A DNA stretch of 64,000 nucleotides from Betaproteobacteria bacterium (GTDB lineage Bacteria > Pseudomonadota > Gammaproteobacteria > Burkholderiales > Ga0077523). This document shows, one piece after another, positions 33,165 to 42,900 of the stretch. A program made the position numbers and the translations under genes. Where the stretch lies: NCBI GenBank assembly GCA_016713305.1, contig JADJPK010000010.1:62001-126000 (forward strand), given 5' to 3'. Below the pieces are notes generated by a model. It saw only the letters and a program-made list of their open reading frames with translations, did no database searches and was not told where the DNA came from. The first letter of the stretch is position 1. Each line of letters starts with the position of its first letter.

Positions 33165-34415
33165 ATGAAACTACGCGCAAGCCTTCTGGCTGCCGCTCTC
33201 GTGCTGTTCTCCGGCCTTCCCGGAACCGCGCAAGCCGTCGAGGCCCTGACGCTCACCCGGGCGCTGGAACTCGCCGAGAAGAACAGCCCCCGCCTCAAGA
33301 TCGCCGCGACCGAAGTGGACCGCGCGCGCAGCGGAACCACCTCCGCGAAGGCATACCCCAATCCCGAAATCGAGGCTCTGCGGGGCGGCGTCCGGGCGCG
33401 AATCCCCGGAGTCACCTCCGGACAGGGAGTGAGCGTATCCATCGGCCAGCCGATCGATCTTCCTTCGCACCGGGAACCGCGTATCCGTCAGGCGGAATCC
33501 GGACTCGAGAGCGCGCAGCTCTACGCCCAGGAGTCGCTCATCACGCTGCGGGCGGACGTGAAGCAGGCCTTCTACCAGGTGCTGCGCCGGCGGGCCGAAT
33601 ACGAGCTCTCCCTCGACAACCAGAAACTGCTGGAACAGACGCGCCATCGCATCGAGGTGAGCGTCAACGTAGGCGAGCGGGCACGCTTCGAACTGGTCCG
33701 CGTGGAAGCCGAACTCGCCAATGCCACGAACCAGGCGCAGAGCGCCAGGCTCCGTGTTGCGCAGGCACTCGCACAGCTCAAGCTGCTTCTGGGCATCGCC
33801 ACCGATGCGGACGTGGACGTCGCCGGCGACTTCGTTCCCGCGACGATCGACGAGACGCTCGAGTCGCTCTACACGACCATGCAGGACCGTCACCCCGCCT
33901 TGCGGCGTGCGCGAGTGGAACTGCGCCGCGCCGAATACCGGCTCCAGGAACAGCGCGCGCTGAAGGTTCCGCGCCCCACCCTGTTCGCCGGTGTCGACCG
34001 CGATCCCGATCAGAACAGGACGCTCTTCGGAGTCTCCATTCCCATCCCCGTGTGGGACCAGCGCCAGGGACCGGTCGGCGAAGCGGTGGCCGGACTGCAG
34101 CAGGCCGCCGTGCTGGGAGAGCAGCAGCGGATGCTGCTGCGCGGAGAACTGGAGATCAACTACAACCGCTTGCTGGTCGCACGGCAGCAGATCGCCGCCT
34201 ATGAAGGCGGCCTCATCCGCCAGGCGGAAAACGCCTTGCGCGTGGCCGAATCCGCATTCCGCTTCGGTGAACGGGGTTTTCTGGAGGTGCTCGATGCGCA
34301 ACGTGTCCTTCGCACCGTGCGCGCGGATTTCCTTGCCGCCCGTTTCGACAAGCAATCCGCCATCGTGGAAATCGAACGCCTCATCGCCAAAGACCTGATC
34401 GGAGACTCGAAATGA
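33165..34415 (+). CDS. Outer-membrane channel of heavy-metal RND efflux (CzcC/CusC-like)
   Basis: A 416-aa TolC-family outer-membrane efflux protein with a signal peptide (LLAAALVLFSGLPGTAQA). The two homologous coiled-coil halves are visible: LTRALELAEKNSPRLKIAATEVDRAR at the front and QAENALRVAESAFRFGERGFLEVLDAQRVL near the end. It forms the exit duct for the adaptor and pump encoded directly downstream; its stop overlaps the adaptor start by 4 bp (ATGA). No lipobox cysteine is present. Confidence 0.9.
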   Translation: MKLRASLLAAALVLFSGLPGTAQAVEALTLTRALELAEKNSPRLKIAATEVDRARSGTTSAKAYPNPEIEALRGGVRARIPGVTSGQGVSVSIGQPIDLPSHREPRIRQAESGLESAQLYAQESLITLRADVKQAFYQVLRRRAEYELSLDNQKLLEQTRHRIEVSVNVGERARFELVRVEAELANATNQAQSARLRVAQALAQLKLLLGIATDADVDVAGDFVPATIDETLESLYTTMQDRHPALRRARVELRRAEYRLQEQRALKVPRPTLFAGVDRDPDQNRTLFGVSIPIPVWDQRQGPVGEAVAGLQQAAVLGEQQRMLLRGELEINYNRLLVARQQIAAYEGGLIRQAENALRVAESAFRFGERGFLEVLDAQRVLRTVRADFLAARFDKQSAIVEIERLIAKDLIGDSK

Positions 34416-35605
34416 GCCGCCTCAACGCCGCCCTCGCGTGCACCCTCGCCTCCACCCTGATGATCGCGGCGTGTGGATCCAAGGATCAACCCGCCAGCAA
34501 GGAGACGCCCAAGGCCGCAGCCGCAACCGCAGCCGGAAACGCTGCCACTGCGAGCGCATCGTCGGATCCGCTGACCGTCTCGGCCGACGCGGAGACGCAG
34601 AAGTGGGTGAAGGCCTTGCCGGTTCAGTCGGTGGAGTTCCGCGAGACGCTGCGCGTCCCCGCATCCGCCAGCGTGGACGAGACGCGCGTGGCTCGCATTG
34701 GATCGTCTGTCACCGGACGGGTCACCGAATTGCGAGCCATCCTGGGTCAGGACGTGCAGAAGGGACAGATCCTCGCCAGCTTGAACAGCACGGAGCTTTC
34801 CAGCGCCCAGCTCAGTTTCCTCAAGGCGTATTCGGCCAAGATTCTCGCGGAACGTGCGGCGGAACGTGCCAAGCAGCTCTTCGAGGCAGACGTCATCGGC
34901 GCCGCCGAACTCCAGCGACGCGAGACGGAGCAGTCCCAAGCCGCAGCGGAACTGAGCGCCGCGCACGACCAGCTCGAGGTGTTGGGCATGTCGGAGAAGA
35001 GCATCGAGAAGCTCGAACGTTCGCGCACGGTGGACTCGCAATCCTTTCTGGTCGCATCCATCAGCGGAACGATCATCGAACGCAGGGTCGCCCAGGGCCA
35101 GGTGGTGCAACCCGCGGACGCGGTGTTCACCGTGGCCGACCTGTCCCGGCTGTGGGTCCAGGCGGAGATACCCGAGAAACAGTCGGATCTGGTGAAGAAA
35201 GGCGACGTGGTGCAGGTGCAGATACCCGCGCTGGGCAATCGCGCGATCGAAGGCCGCATCGTATTCGTGAGTTCCATCGTGAACCCGGAAACGCGCACCG
35301 TCACGGCCCGCACGGAAGTGGACAACGCCGACCGGACGATCCGGCCGGCGATGCTGGCCACCATGCTGATCCAGGATCACCCGCAGAAAAGGGCCGTCGT
35401 CCCCGTGGATGGCGTGGTCCGCGAGAACAACCGGGACTACGTGTTCGTCCGCAAGGGACAGAACAGCTACCGGCTCATCCAGGTGAACCTCGGCAACGAA
35501 TCCGACGGCGTGCGACCCGTCCTCGACGGGCTGACGGCAGAGGACGTCATCGTCACGGAAGGTGCGTTCCACCTCAACAACGAACGCAAGCAGAACCTGC
35601 AGTAA
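34412..35605 (+). CDS. Periplasmic adaptor of heavy-metal RND efflux (CzcB/CusB-like)
   Basis: A 397-aa membrane-fusion lipoprotein with lipobox IAAC (Cys21). The lipoyl-like part (VTGRVTELRAILGQDVQKGQILASL), an alpha-helical hairpin (residues about 125-200), and the beta-barrel part (LWVQAEIPEKQSDLVKKGDVV) follow the usual order. It bridges the inner-membrane pump and outer-membrane channel. No N-terminal metal-binding His/Met cluster is evident, so the substrate metal cannot be named from this gene. Confidence 0.92.
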   Translation: MSRLNAALACTLASTLMIAACGSKDQPASKETPKAAAATAAGNAATASASSDPLTVSADAETQKWVKALPVQSVEFRETLRVPASASVDETRVARIGSSVTGRVTELRAILGQDVQKGQILASLNSTELSSAQLSFLKAYSAKILAERAAERAKQLFEADVIGAAELQRRETEQSQAAAELSAAHDQLEVLGMSEKSIEKLERSRTVDSQSFLVASISGTIIERRVAQGQVVQPADAVFTVADLSRLWVQAEIPEKQSDLVKKGDVVQVQIPALGNRAIEGRIVFVSSIVNPETRTVTARTEVDNADRTIRPAMLATMLIQDHPQKRAVVPVDGVVRENNRDYVFVRKGQNSYRLIQVNLGNESDGVRPVLDGLTAEDVIVTEGAFHLNNERKQNLQ

Positions 35606-35689
35606 CAGGAAGCTGACGCAATCGCCCGGACCGCCACCGCGCGGCCGGGCATTCCCTGAACACGAACGATTGCCGCAGGAGTACCACGC

Positions 35690-38600
35690 GTGCTGAACGC
35701 CCTCGTCCGTTTTTCGCTGCAGCAGCGAATCATTCTCGTCGTCCTGGCCGTCGCTCTCGCCGCCTTCGGCGTGCGCGCCATGCAGAATCTCTCGGTCGAT
35801 GCCTTTCCCGATGTCACCAACGTCCAGGTCCAGATCGCCACCGAGGCGCCGGGGCGCTCGCCGGAGGAAGTGGAACGCTTCATCACCGTCCCGGTCGAGA
35901 TCGCCATGACAGGCCTGCCCGGTCTAGTGGAGATGCGATCGCTCAACCGCAATGCGCTGTCGCTCATCACGCTCGTCTTCCGCGATGATGTGGACGTGTA
36001 CTTCGCCCGCCAGCTCGTCATGGAGAGGATCATCGAGGTGCGTTCGCGCCTGCCCGCAGACATCTCGCCCGTGCTGGGGCCGGTCAGCACCGGACTGGGC
36101 GAGGTCTACCAGTACACGCTGGAGAAGCCCGACGACAAGGGACGCAAGCTCACGGAAGACGAACTGATGGAGCGCCGCACGGCACAGGACTGGGTCGTGC
36201 GGCCCCTGCTGCGTTCGATCCAGGGCGTGGCGGAGATCAATTCGCAGGGCGGCTTCGAACGGCAGTATCAGGTGCTCGTCAATCCGGACCGGATGCGGCA
36301 CTACGAGCTGTCGCTCCACGAGGTCTACGATGCGCTTACCCGCAACAACGCGAACTCGGGCGGCGGCATCCTGCCCACGGGCGACGAGCAGTACCTGGTG
36401 CGCGGCATCGGGCTCATCCGCTCCATCGACGACATCCGCAACATCGTCCTGAAGGAAGAGAACGGCACGCCGGTGTTCATCCGCGACGTCGCCGACGTGA
36501 AGATCGGCGCCGCCGTCCGCGTGGGCGCCCTGGTGAAGAACGGCGAGACCGAAGCGGTCGGCGGCATCGTGATGATGCTGCGGGGAGGAAACGCCAAGGA
36601 GGTCGTGACGCGCGTGAAGGCGCGCGTCGCGGAGATCAACGCGAAGGGCATGCTGCCGGGCGGCCTGCAGATCGTGCCCTTCTACGACCGCACGGAACTG
36701 GTCGATTCCGCCCTGTGGACCGTGGTCAAGGTGCTGCTCGAGGGCATCGCGCTGGTGATCGTGGTGCTGTTCGTGTTCCTGGGCGATCTGCGATCGAGCC
36801 TCATCGTGGTGGCGTCACTGTGCATCGCCCCGCTGATCACCTTCATGGCCATGAACCAGTTCGGCATCTCCGCCAATCTCATGTCGCTCGGCGGGCTGGC
36901 GATCGCCATCGGCCTCATCGTCGACGGCGCCGTCGTCGTGGTGGAGAACGCGTTCGCGCAGCTCTCGCACCGCAAGGGCGAAGGCAAGCTGCGCATCATC
37001 CTGGAAGCCGTGCAGCAGGTCGCGACCCCTGTCGTGTACGGCGTGGGCATCATCATCCTCGTGTTCCTGCCCCTCATGACGCTGGAGGGCATGGAAGGCA
37101 AGATGTTCGCGCCCCTGGCCTACACCATCGCCATCGCGCTGAGCGCATCCCTGCTGCTGGCCCTCACGCTGACGCCTGCGCTGTGCGCCTACTTCCTCAA
37201 GGGTGGTCACGAGGAAGACACGCGGCCCATCCGTTTCCTCAAGCGGAACTATCTGCGCCTGCTGGATGCGGCCCTGCGCAACGAGCGCAAGACCGTGATC
37301 TTCGCAGTCATCGCCCTTCTAAATTCCGTGAGCCTGTTTCCGCTGCTGGGCAAGTCGTTCATTCCGACGCTCAAGGAAAACTCCATCACGCCGGCCATCT
37401 CCCGCATGCCCAACATGTCGTTCGAGGAGGTGCTCAATCTGGAGATGGAAGCTTCGAAGCGCATTGCCTCGGTTCCCGGCGTGCGCACGGTCGTGAACAA
37501 GGTGGGGCGCGGCGAAAGCCCGGCGGATCCGCAACCTCACAGCGATTCCGATCCGGTGGTGTCGCTGGTGGCGCGCGATCAGTGGCCGGCAGGCACACGC
37601 AGCCAGGAAGACTTCGAATCCGCGATACGCGAGAAACTCAAGGACCTGCCGGGCATCAGTCTCATCATGCACCAGCCCATCGCCCAGCGGGTGGACGAGA
37701 TGGTCACGGGCGTGCGCTCCCAGGTCGCCATCAAGATCTTCGGTGACGACCTGGACGAACTGAAGCGGGTGGGCGACGACATCGCGCGCGTGCTGAACCG
37801 CGTTCAGGGAACGCAGGATCTGCGCATCGAGCGACTGACGGGACAGCAGTACCTCACCGTCGACCTGCGACGCGCGACCATGGCGCGATACGGCCTCAAT
37901 GCCTCCGACGTGCACGATGTGATCGAGACCGCCATCGGCGGCAAGGTGGCCACGGAGATCTACGAAGGCGAGCGGCGCTTCCCCGCGGTCGTCCGGTTTC
38001 CCGAGGAGTTCCGCAACAAGGTCGACGTGATCTCGGACATTCTGCTGAACAGCCCCAGCGGTGCCGTCGTTCCACTTCGCGCAGTGGCGGACATCAAGGT
38101 CGTGGACGGTCCGGTGCAGACGAGCCGCGAACAGGGCAAGCGCCGCATCGTGGTCGGCACCAACGTCGGCGGCCGGGACATCGGCAGCTACGTGAAGGAA
38201 GCCCAGGACCAGATTGCCGCGGAGGTGAAGCTGCCCGAGGGCTACTTCCTGGTGTGGGGCGGCCAGTTCGAGAACATGGAACGCGCGATGAGCCGGCTCA
38301 AGATCATCGTGCCGATCACCATCGCCGCCATCTTCTTCCTGCTCTTCACGCTGTTCAATTCGTTGCGCTACGCCGCACTGATCATCACGGTCCTGCCGTT
38401 CGCGTCCATCGGCGGCGTCGTGGCGCTGTTCGTCACCGGGGAGTATCTGTCCGTGCCCGCGTCGGTGGGCTTCATCGCGCTATGGGGGATCGCCGTGCTG
38501 AACGGCGTGGTGCTGGTGTCGTATATCCGGTCCCTGCGGCAGGAAGGGATGACCTGCGTCGACGCCATCGTGCAAGGCTGCACGATGCGGTTCCGCCCGG

Positions 38601-38788
38601 TGCTGATGACGGCCACCGTCGCGATGCTGGGCCTCATCCCCTTCCTGTTCGCCACCGGACCGGGTTCCGAGGTCCAGCGTCCGCTCGCGATCGTGGTCAT
38701 CGGGGGTCTCATCACGTCCACGCTGCTGACGCTGGTGGTGGTCCCCACGCTCTACCGCTGGTTCGAGGAGAAGGAAGTCTCCACTTGA
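35690..38788 (+). CDS. Heavy-metal efflux RND pump (CzcA/CusA family)
   Basis: A 1032-aa inner-membrane RND transporter of the HME family. It has the AcrB-like architecture: TM1 (IILVVLAVALAAFGVRAM), a large periplasmic loop, TM helices 2-6 around residues 340-500 and 8-12 at the C-terminus. The TM4 proton-relay motif AIGLIVDGAVVVVENAF is intact. The family pumps metal cations from periplasm or cytoplasm using proton motive force; the particular metal (Zn/Co/Cd or Cu/Ag) is not clear because the motif lacks the CusA methionine pattern. GTG at 35690 has GCAGGAG upstream. It ends the efflux operon. Confidence 0.93.
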   Translation: MLNALVRFSLQQRIILVVLAVALAAFGVRAMQNLSVDAFPDVTNVQVQIATEAPGRSPEEVERFITVPVEIAMTGLPGLVEMRSLNRNALSLITLVFRDDVDVYFARQLVMERIIEVRSRLPADISPVLGPVSTGLGEVYQYTLEKPDDKGRKLTEDELMERRTAQDWVVRPLLRSIQGVAEINSQGGFERQYQVLVNPDRMRHYELSLHEVYDALTRNNANSGGGILPTGDEQYLVRGIGLIRSIDDIRNIVLKEENGTPVFIRDVADVKIGAAVRVGALVKNGETEAVGGIVMMLRGGNAKEVVTRVKARVAEINAKGMLPGGLQIVPFYDRTELVDSALWTVVKVLLEGIALVIVVLFVFLGDLRSSLIVVASLCIAPLITFMAMNQFGISANLMSLGGLAIAIGLIVDGAVVVVENAFAQLSHRKGEGKLRIILEAVQQVATPVVYGVGIIILVFLPLMTLEGMEGKMFAPLAYTIAIALSASLLLALTLTPALCAYFLKGGHEEDTRPIRFLKRNYLRLLDAALRNERKTVIFAVIALLNSVSLFPLLGKSFIPTLKENSITPAISRMPNMSFEEVLNLEMEASKRIASVPGVRTVVNKVGRGESPADPQPHSDSDPVVSLVARDQWPAGTRSQEDFESAIREKLKDLPGISLIMHQPIAQRVDEMVTGVRSQVAIKIFGDDLDELKRVGDDIARVLNRVQGTQDLRIERLTGQQYLTVDLRRATMARYGLNASDVHDVIETAIGGKVATEIYEGERRFPAVVRFPEEFRNKVDVISDILLNSPSGAVVPLRAVADIKVVDGPVQTSREQGKRRIVVGTNVGGRDIGSYVKEAQDQIAAEVKLPEGYFLVWGGQFENMERAMSRLKIIVPITIAAIFFLLFTLFNSLRYAALIITVLPFASIGGVVALFVTGEYLSVPASVGFIALWGIAVLNGVVLVSYIRSLRQEGMTCVDAIVQGCTMRFRPVLMTATVAMLGLIPFLFATGPGSEVQRPLAIVVIGGLITSTLLTLVVVPTLYRWFEEKEVST

Positions 38789-39062
38789 ACGGCGCAACAC
38801 CCGCTGCGTGACCGCGGCGGGAACCGGGTGCGCAAACGCGGCTTCCCGCCATGCGGCATTCGGTCGCGTGCGTCAATGTGTCGCTTATCGTCGTCATCGG
38901 TGCACGCCACAATTCGGTCCGTCTGACATTCGCCGTTGTCATGCAGCGCTGCGCCATGCAATGCGGTGCGCTCGGACACGGTGTGTGCAGGTGATAAATC
39001 CGCGCCCGGATAATCGCTTCGCGGCCGGAGCACAAGAACCGACAAATGGATGGGGCCAGGGG

Positions 39063-39812
39063 ATGCAACGGACAGGAACGGTGGTGGCATGGGTCGTCGG
39101 CATGGCGATCAGTGGCGGATCACAGGCAGCGCTGCAGGATCGCGGAGGCGGACTGCTCTACGACGACGTGCTGAACGTAACCTGGCTGCAGGATGCGAAC
39201 TACGCCAAGACCTCCGGCTTCGACGCCGATGGCAGGATGACGTGGCAGGCGGCCAATGAGTGGGCCGAATCGCTTGTCTACCACGATGCCGTCAGGAACG
39301 TCGACTACGACGACTGGCGTCTCGCCGTCAACACGCCCGTTAACGGCACCGATTACGTCTACTCGTTCACCTTCGACGGCTCGACGGACCGCGCCTACAA
39401 CGTCACGAGCGAGCACGCCGAACTCGCGTACATGTATTACGTGAATCTGGGCTTGAAAGGGTGGGCGAACACGAGCGGTGTCGGCCCGCAGCCCGATTAC
39501 GGCATCTTCGGCAACGGCACCGGTTCGTTTGGCGACCAGAACGACGTCGGACTCGTGAAGAATCTCCAGGCGAGCTACTACTGGTATGCCGGCGAAGCCG
39601 GCAACGATCCCACCAAGGCCTGGACCTTCCACACGGACGCCGGACCACAGCTGACGTGGCTCAAGACGGACCTTCGCTATGCCTGGGCCGTGCGTACCGG
39701 AGACGTGGCAGCGGTTCCCGAACCTGCCACTTTCGCCTCCATGGCCGCCGGCCTGGGCGCGATGGGACTACTTGCCTGGCGCCGCCGCGGTGATCGCGGC
39801 ACTCAGGCCTGA
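39063..39812 (+). CDS. PEP-CTERM sorted exported protein
   Basis: A 249-aa exported protein with an N-terminal signal peptide (TVVAWVVGMAISGGSQA), an extracellular part rich in Trp/Tyr/Asp (DDVLNVTWLQDANYAKTSGF, WRLAVNTPVNG) and a C-terminal PEP-CTERM sorting signal VPEPATFASMAAGLGAMGLLAWRRR. Such proteins are handled by exosortase EpsH/XrtA and linked to exopolysaccharide or biofilm; neither exosortase nor EPS genes are in the window. The body resembles the DUF1566-like fold of many PEP-CTERM proteins. Confidence 0.85.
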   Translation: MQRTGTVVAWVVGMAISGGSQAALQDRGGGLLYDDVLNVTWLQDANYAKTSGFDADGRMTWQAANEWAESLVYHDAVRNVDYDDWRLAVNTPVNGTDYVYSFTFDGSTDRAYNVTSEHAELAYMYYVNLGLKGWANTSGVGPQPDYGIFGNGTGSFGDQNDVGLVKNLQASYYWYAGEAGNDPTKAWTFHTDAGPQLTWLKTDLRYAWAVRTGDVAAVPEPATFASMAAGLGAMGLLAWRRRGDRGTQA

Positions 39813-39860
39813 GTGTTGGGGCGCAGCGGAGCAGGACTTCCGACGTCCGCTGCAGCATGG

Positions 39861-39893
39861 CCGGGGGTTCCGTTCCCTGTACGGAACCCCCGG
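39861..39893. terminator. Hairpin between convergent genes
   Basis: CCGGGGGTTCCGT (39861-39873) pairs perfectly with ACGGAACCCCCGG (39881-39893) around a 7-base loop, between the PEP-CTERM gene (ending 39812) and the CHAT gene (ending 39928, minus). A short pyrimidine run CTTTCC follows on the plus strand. It probably serves as a bidirectional terminator. Confidence 0.6.
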
Positions 39894-39927
39894 GCTTTCC
39901 CAGTCGTCCGGCACGCCCTGCCGTCGA

Positions 39928-42900
39928 TCATTTCCGCTTCGTCGATGCGCCCTTCTTCGTTGCCGGTTTCCTCGCCTTTGCCGGCGCGGGTTCCGGTCTG
40001 ACCCGCTTGGCGGTTTTCTTCCGGACCGGCCCAGGCTTCGGTGCATCCCCCACCTCGCCGGAATCGGCAGGACCGACCGGCTCGTCGTCATCCAGCCGGC
40101 AACTGCCGGGACAAAGATGATTGGCCAATTGGGCGAGCCGCTTCGACAGGCGCGCGGTCGCCGTGGCATCGGTCCGGGATGCCGCTAGCACGCTCTTCAC
40201 CTTGAGGAACAGGCTCAGCAGATCCAGTTGCTTGACCACGGAATCGAGTTCCCGCGGCGTGCCACGCACGCTGCTCAGCGCTTCGCCGTAGTCGTCCTTC
40301 AGGCGTTGCAGCGTCTCCTCGCCGGCCTGCCCCGCCGTCGCCAGGTCCCCCACGATGATCGACTCGACCACTGCGGAATCGGCAGGCATCACGGCGTTCC
40401 AGAAATCGGGCATGGAACGGAAGCCGGTGTGGGCCCGCTCCCGGCACAATCGAACCTGCGCGAGCCACGCCTGCCGCTGCGAAGGCGGAGCGGGTTCCCG
40501 TCCGCGCTCCGTCGCACGCAAGCCCAGCGCATTGAGCGCGATGTAAGACCTGTAGTCGGCATCGTCCGGTTTGCCGGCGGCCGTCTCGTACGCCTCGATG
40601 CCGCGCTCGAGCGATTCCAGAAGATCCTCCATCCGCGCACCCGGCCGGCGGGCGATGAGGGCACGCCCGATGATGGCGGCCTTGCGCTTGCAGGCGCCGC
40701 CCAGAAGGGCGGCACGTTCGCGGTTGTTCGGTCCCGGCGCGCCGTCTCCGTCGATGACCGAGCCGAACTTCTCCAGTCGGCCAATGGCGCTTTCGACCAG
40801 TTCGAGCGGCGTCATCGTGCGGCCCGAGACCGCCACCGCCTTCAATCCCGCGGCATCGGATTCGTCGGCGACCCTCGCCTCCAGATTGACCAGTTCCTCG
40901 ATCGCACGCGTCGGCACGGAGCGGTCGCGATCGGTGCTTTGCAGGGCCGCAACGAAGTGGTCGCGCGCCACGGGGAAATACGACCGCCCGAGCGCACCGT
41001 AGAGCTGCCCGAGCGCGTAGCGGACATCGGGGCGCGCACCCCAGGCCTCCGGACAGTCCTTCAAGAGCTTCTCGGCCCTGGCGGCATGCCGCGCGGCGGC
41101 ATCCTGTGCCATGGCGCCGGGCGCCGTGCTGATCGAGGCGGATACCCGTTCGATCGCGCCCAGCAGTTCTTCCGGAACCACCGGCGCCCGGCTGGGCAGG
41201 TTGGAACTTCCCCGATCCATCGCCTGGGGCTGGGCGACGTATCCCGGATCACCGTAGATTTGATAGGCACCCCAGGTATTGGTCGTCGTGCCGAACCTTT
41301 CGTAGGTGTGGCTGCGCGCCAGGAACGCCGCTTCGCCGAGTGACCGGTTGTCGCGCAGAAGGGCGCCGTAGAATTCGGCCGCGAAGTATTCTGCGGCTTC
41401 GTCGTCGACCGCCCAGCCGGCTGCGACGACCGCACGCACCCCCATCTCGATCAGCTGCCGGGAGATGCTGTAGGCCAGGCGGTTGAATGCGATGCCCGGC
41501 TGCGCCGCTCCCGTCTGCGCCAGGTGGCAGCAGTTCAGGAACACGAGATCCGGAACCACCTCCATGGAGTCGATCTCCGCGGCGGTCAGCAGCACGCCAT
41601 CGGAAAGGATGGCCCCGGTGCGCAGCGTTCCATCCGCCGCCCGCTGCTCGAACAGACCGTGGGAAGCGATGTGGACGATGCGATAGGGACGCTGGTACAG
41701 CTTGTTGATGACATCCAGCGCCATGGACGATGTCCCGATCGCTTCGGTCACGGAGAATCCGGCGGCCCCGAGCGCCTGCACCACGGCCCGCGCTTCGTTC
41801 TCGGCTCCCGCCAGCGCCGGCGGATCGGGATAGGGCGTTCCGTCCGCCGAATGGAAGACCTTTCCGAAGCCCTTCGTGGACGGATTGCCCACGACCAGCG
41901 CGAGGGGGTCCAGCGTCTGACGCACGCGGCTGCGATACTGCCCCGACGCAAGCTGGCGGACGACCCACGCGCGGACGCACAGCGGCTCCTTTTCGGCGAG
42001 CATCAGTTCCCACGGAAGGTTGGCGGTGTACGCGTCCACGACCAGGACGAGGCGGCCGAGCTGCCGGGCGACTTCCTTGAAGTCGTTGGGGATCAGGAGC
42101 TGGAAGAGCGTGCGCGACAGCTCTTCGGAATAACCGGTGCGCGTGAGGCTGTTGCTCACGAGCGCTTCGATGAGCCCAGGCTGACGCTGTTTCTCCTGCG
42201 TCTCGGCCCGCGCACGCTGGGCGAGATAGAGAAACTTGAGGGCGCGCGCCGGGCTGCGGTTGGCATCGCCCGGCAGGCGCCCGCCTTCCACATCGGCATC
42301 CGTGACGATGAGACGTGGCCAATAGCCGTTGGACTCGGGCGCGTCGAGGCGGTAGTGCCAGCCCTTGCGCTGCGTGAGGAACGGCTGCGGCTGGACACGC
42401 ATGCCGTATCTCGAGGCGTCCGCGTTCAGCCGCTTCGCCACGCGCTGGAGCGCTCGGGTCGCACCGATGGCCGTGTCGAGATACATCTCGACCAGATCGA
42501 GCCGGGTGACGCGCATGGGCTGCTTCATGTTCTCGGCGAATTGCTGATTCGCCTCCAGGACACCGCGCACGATCGCCCCGACGGAATCCTCGACGCTGAT
42601 GTTCGTCGTGGAATTGTGTCCGATGAGCAGACTCGAGAGCCCGATGTCGGTGGACCCCTGCGCCGCCCGGTGAACGCCGCCCTGGTTGTCCACGAGTTGC
42701 AGCAGGTATCGGAGCGTTCCCGTGCGCGCGGCTTCCGTGAGGCTGCCCATGGTGAGGTTGCCCAGCTCGCCCAGTCCGATCACGACGGCTCCGCGCGCGC
42801 TGCCCCGCCGCCGCTCTTCGTCGTTGCGGGAGAAGAGCACGACAGTGGCCGTGCCCATCCGCCCCGCGTAGAGCCCCAGGTGGTGCCGCATGGTGAGCTC

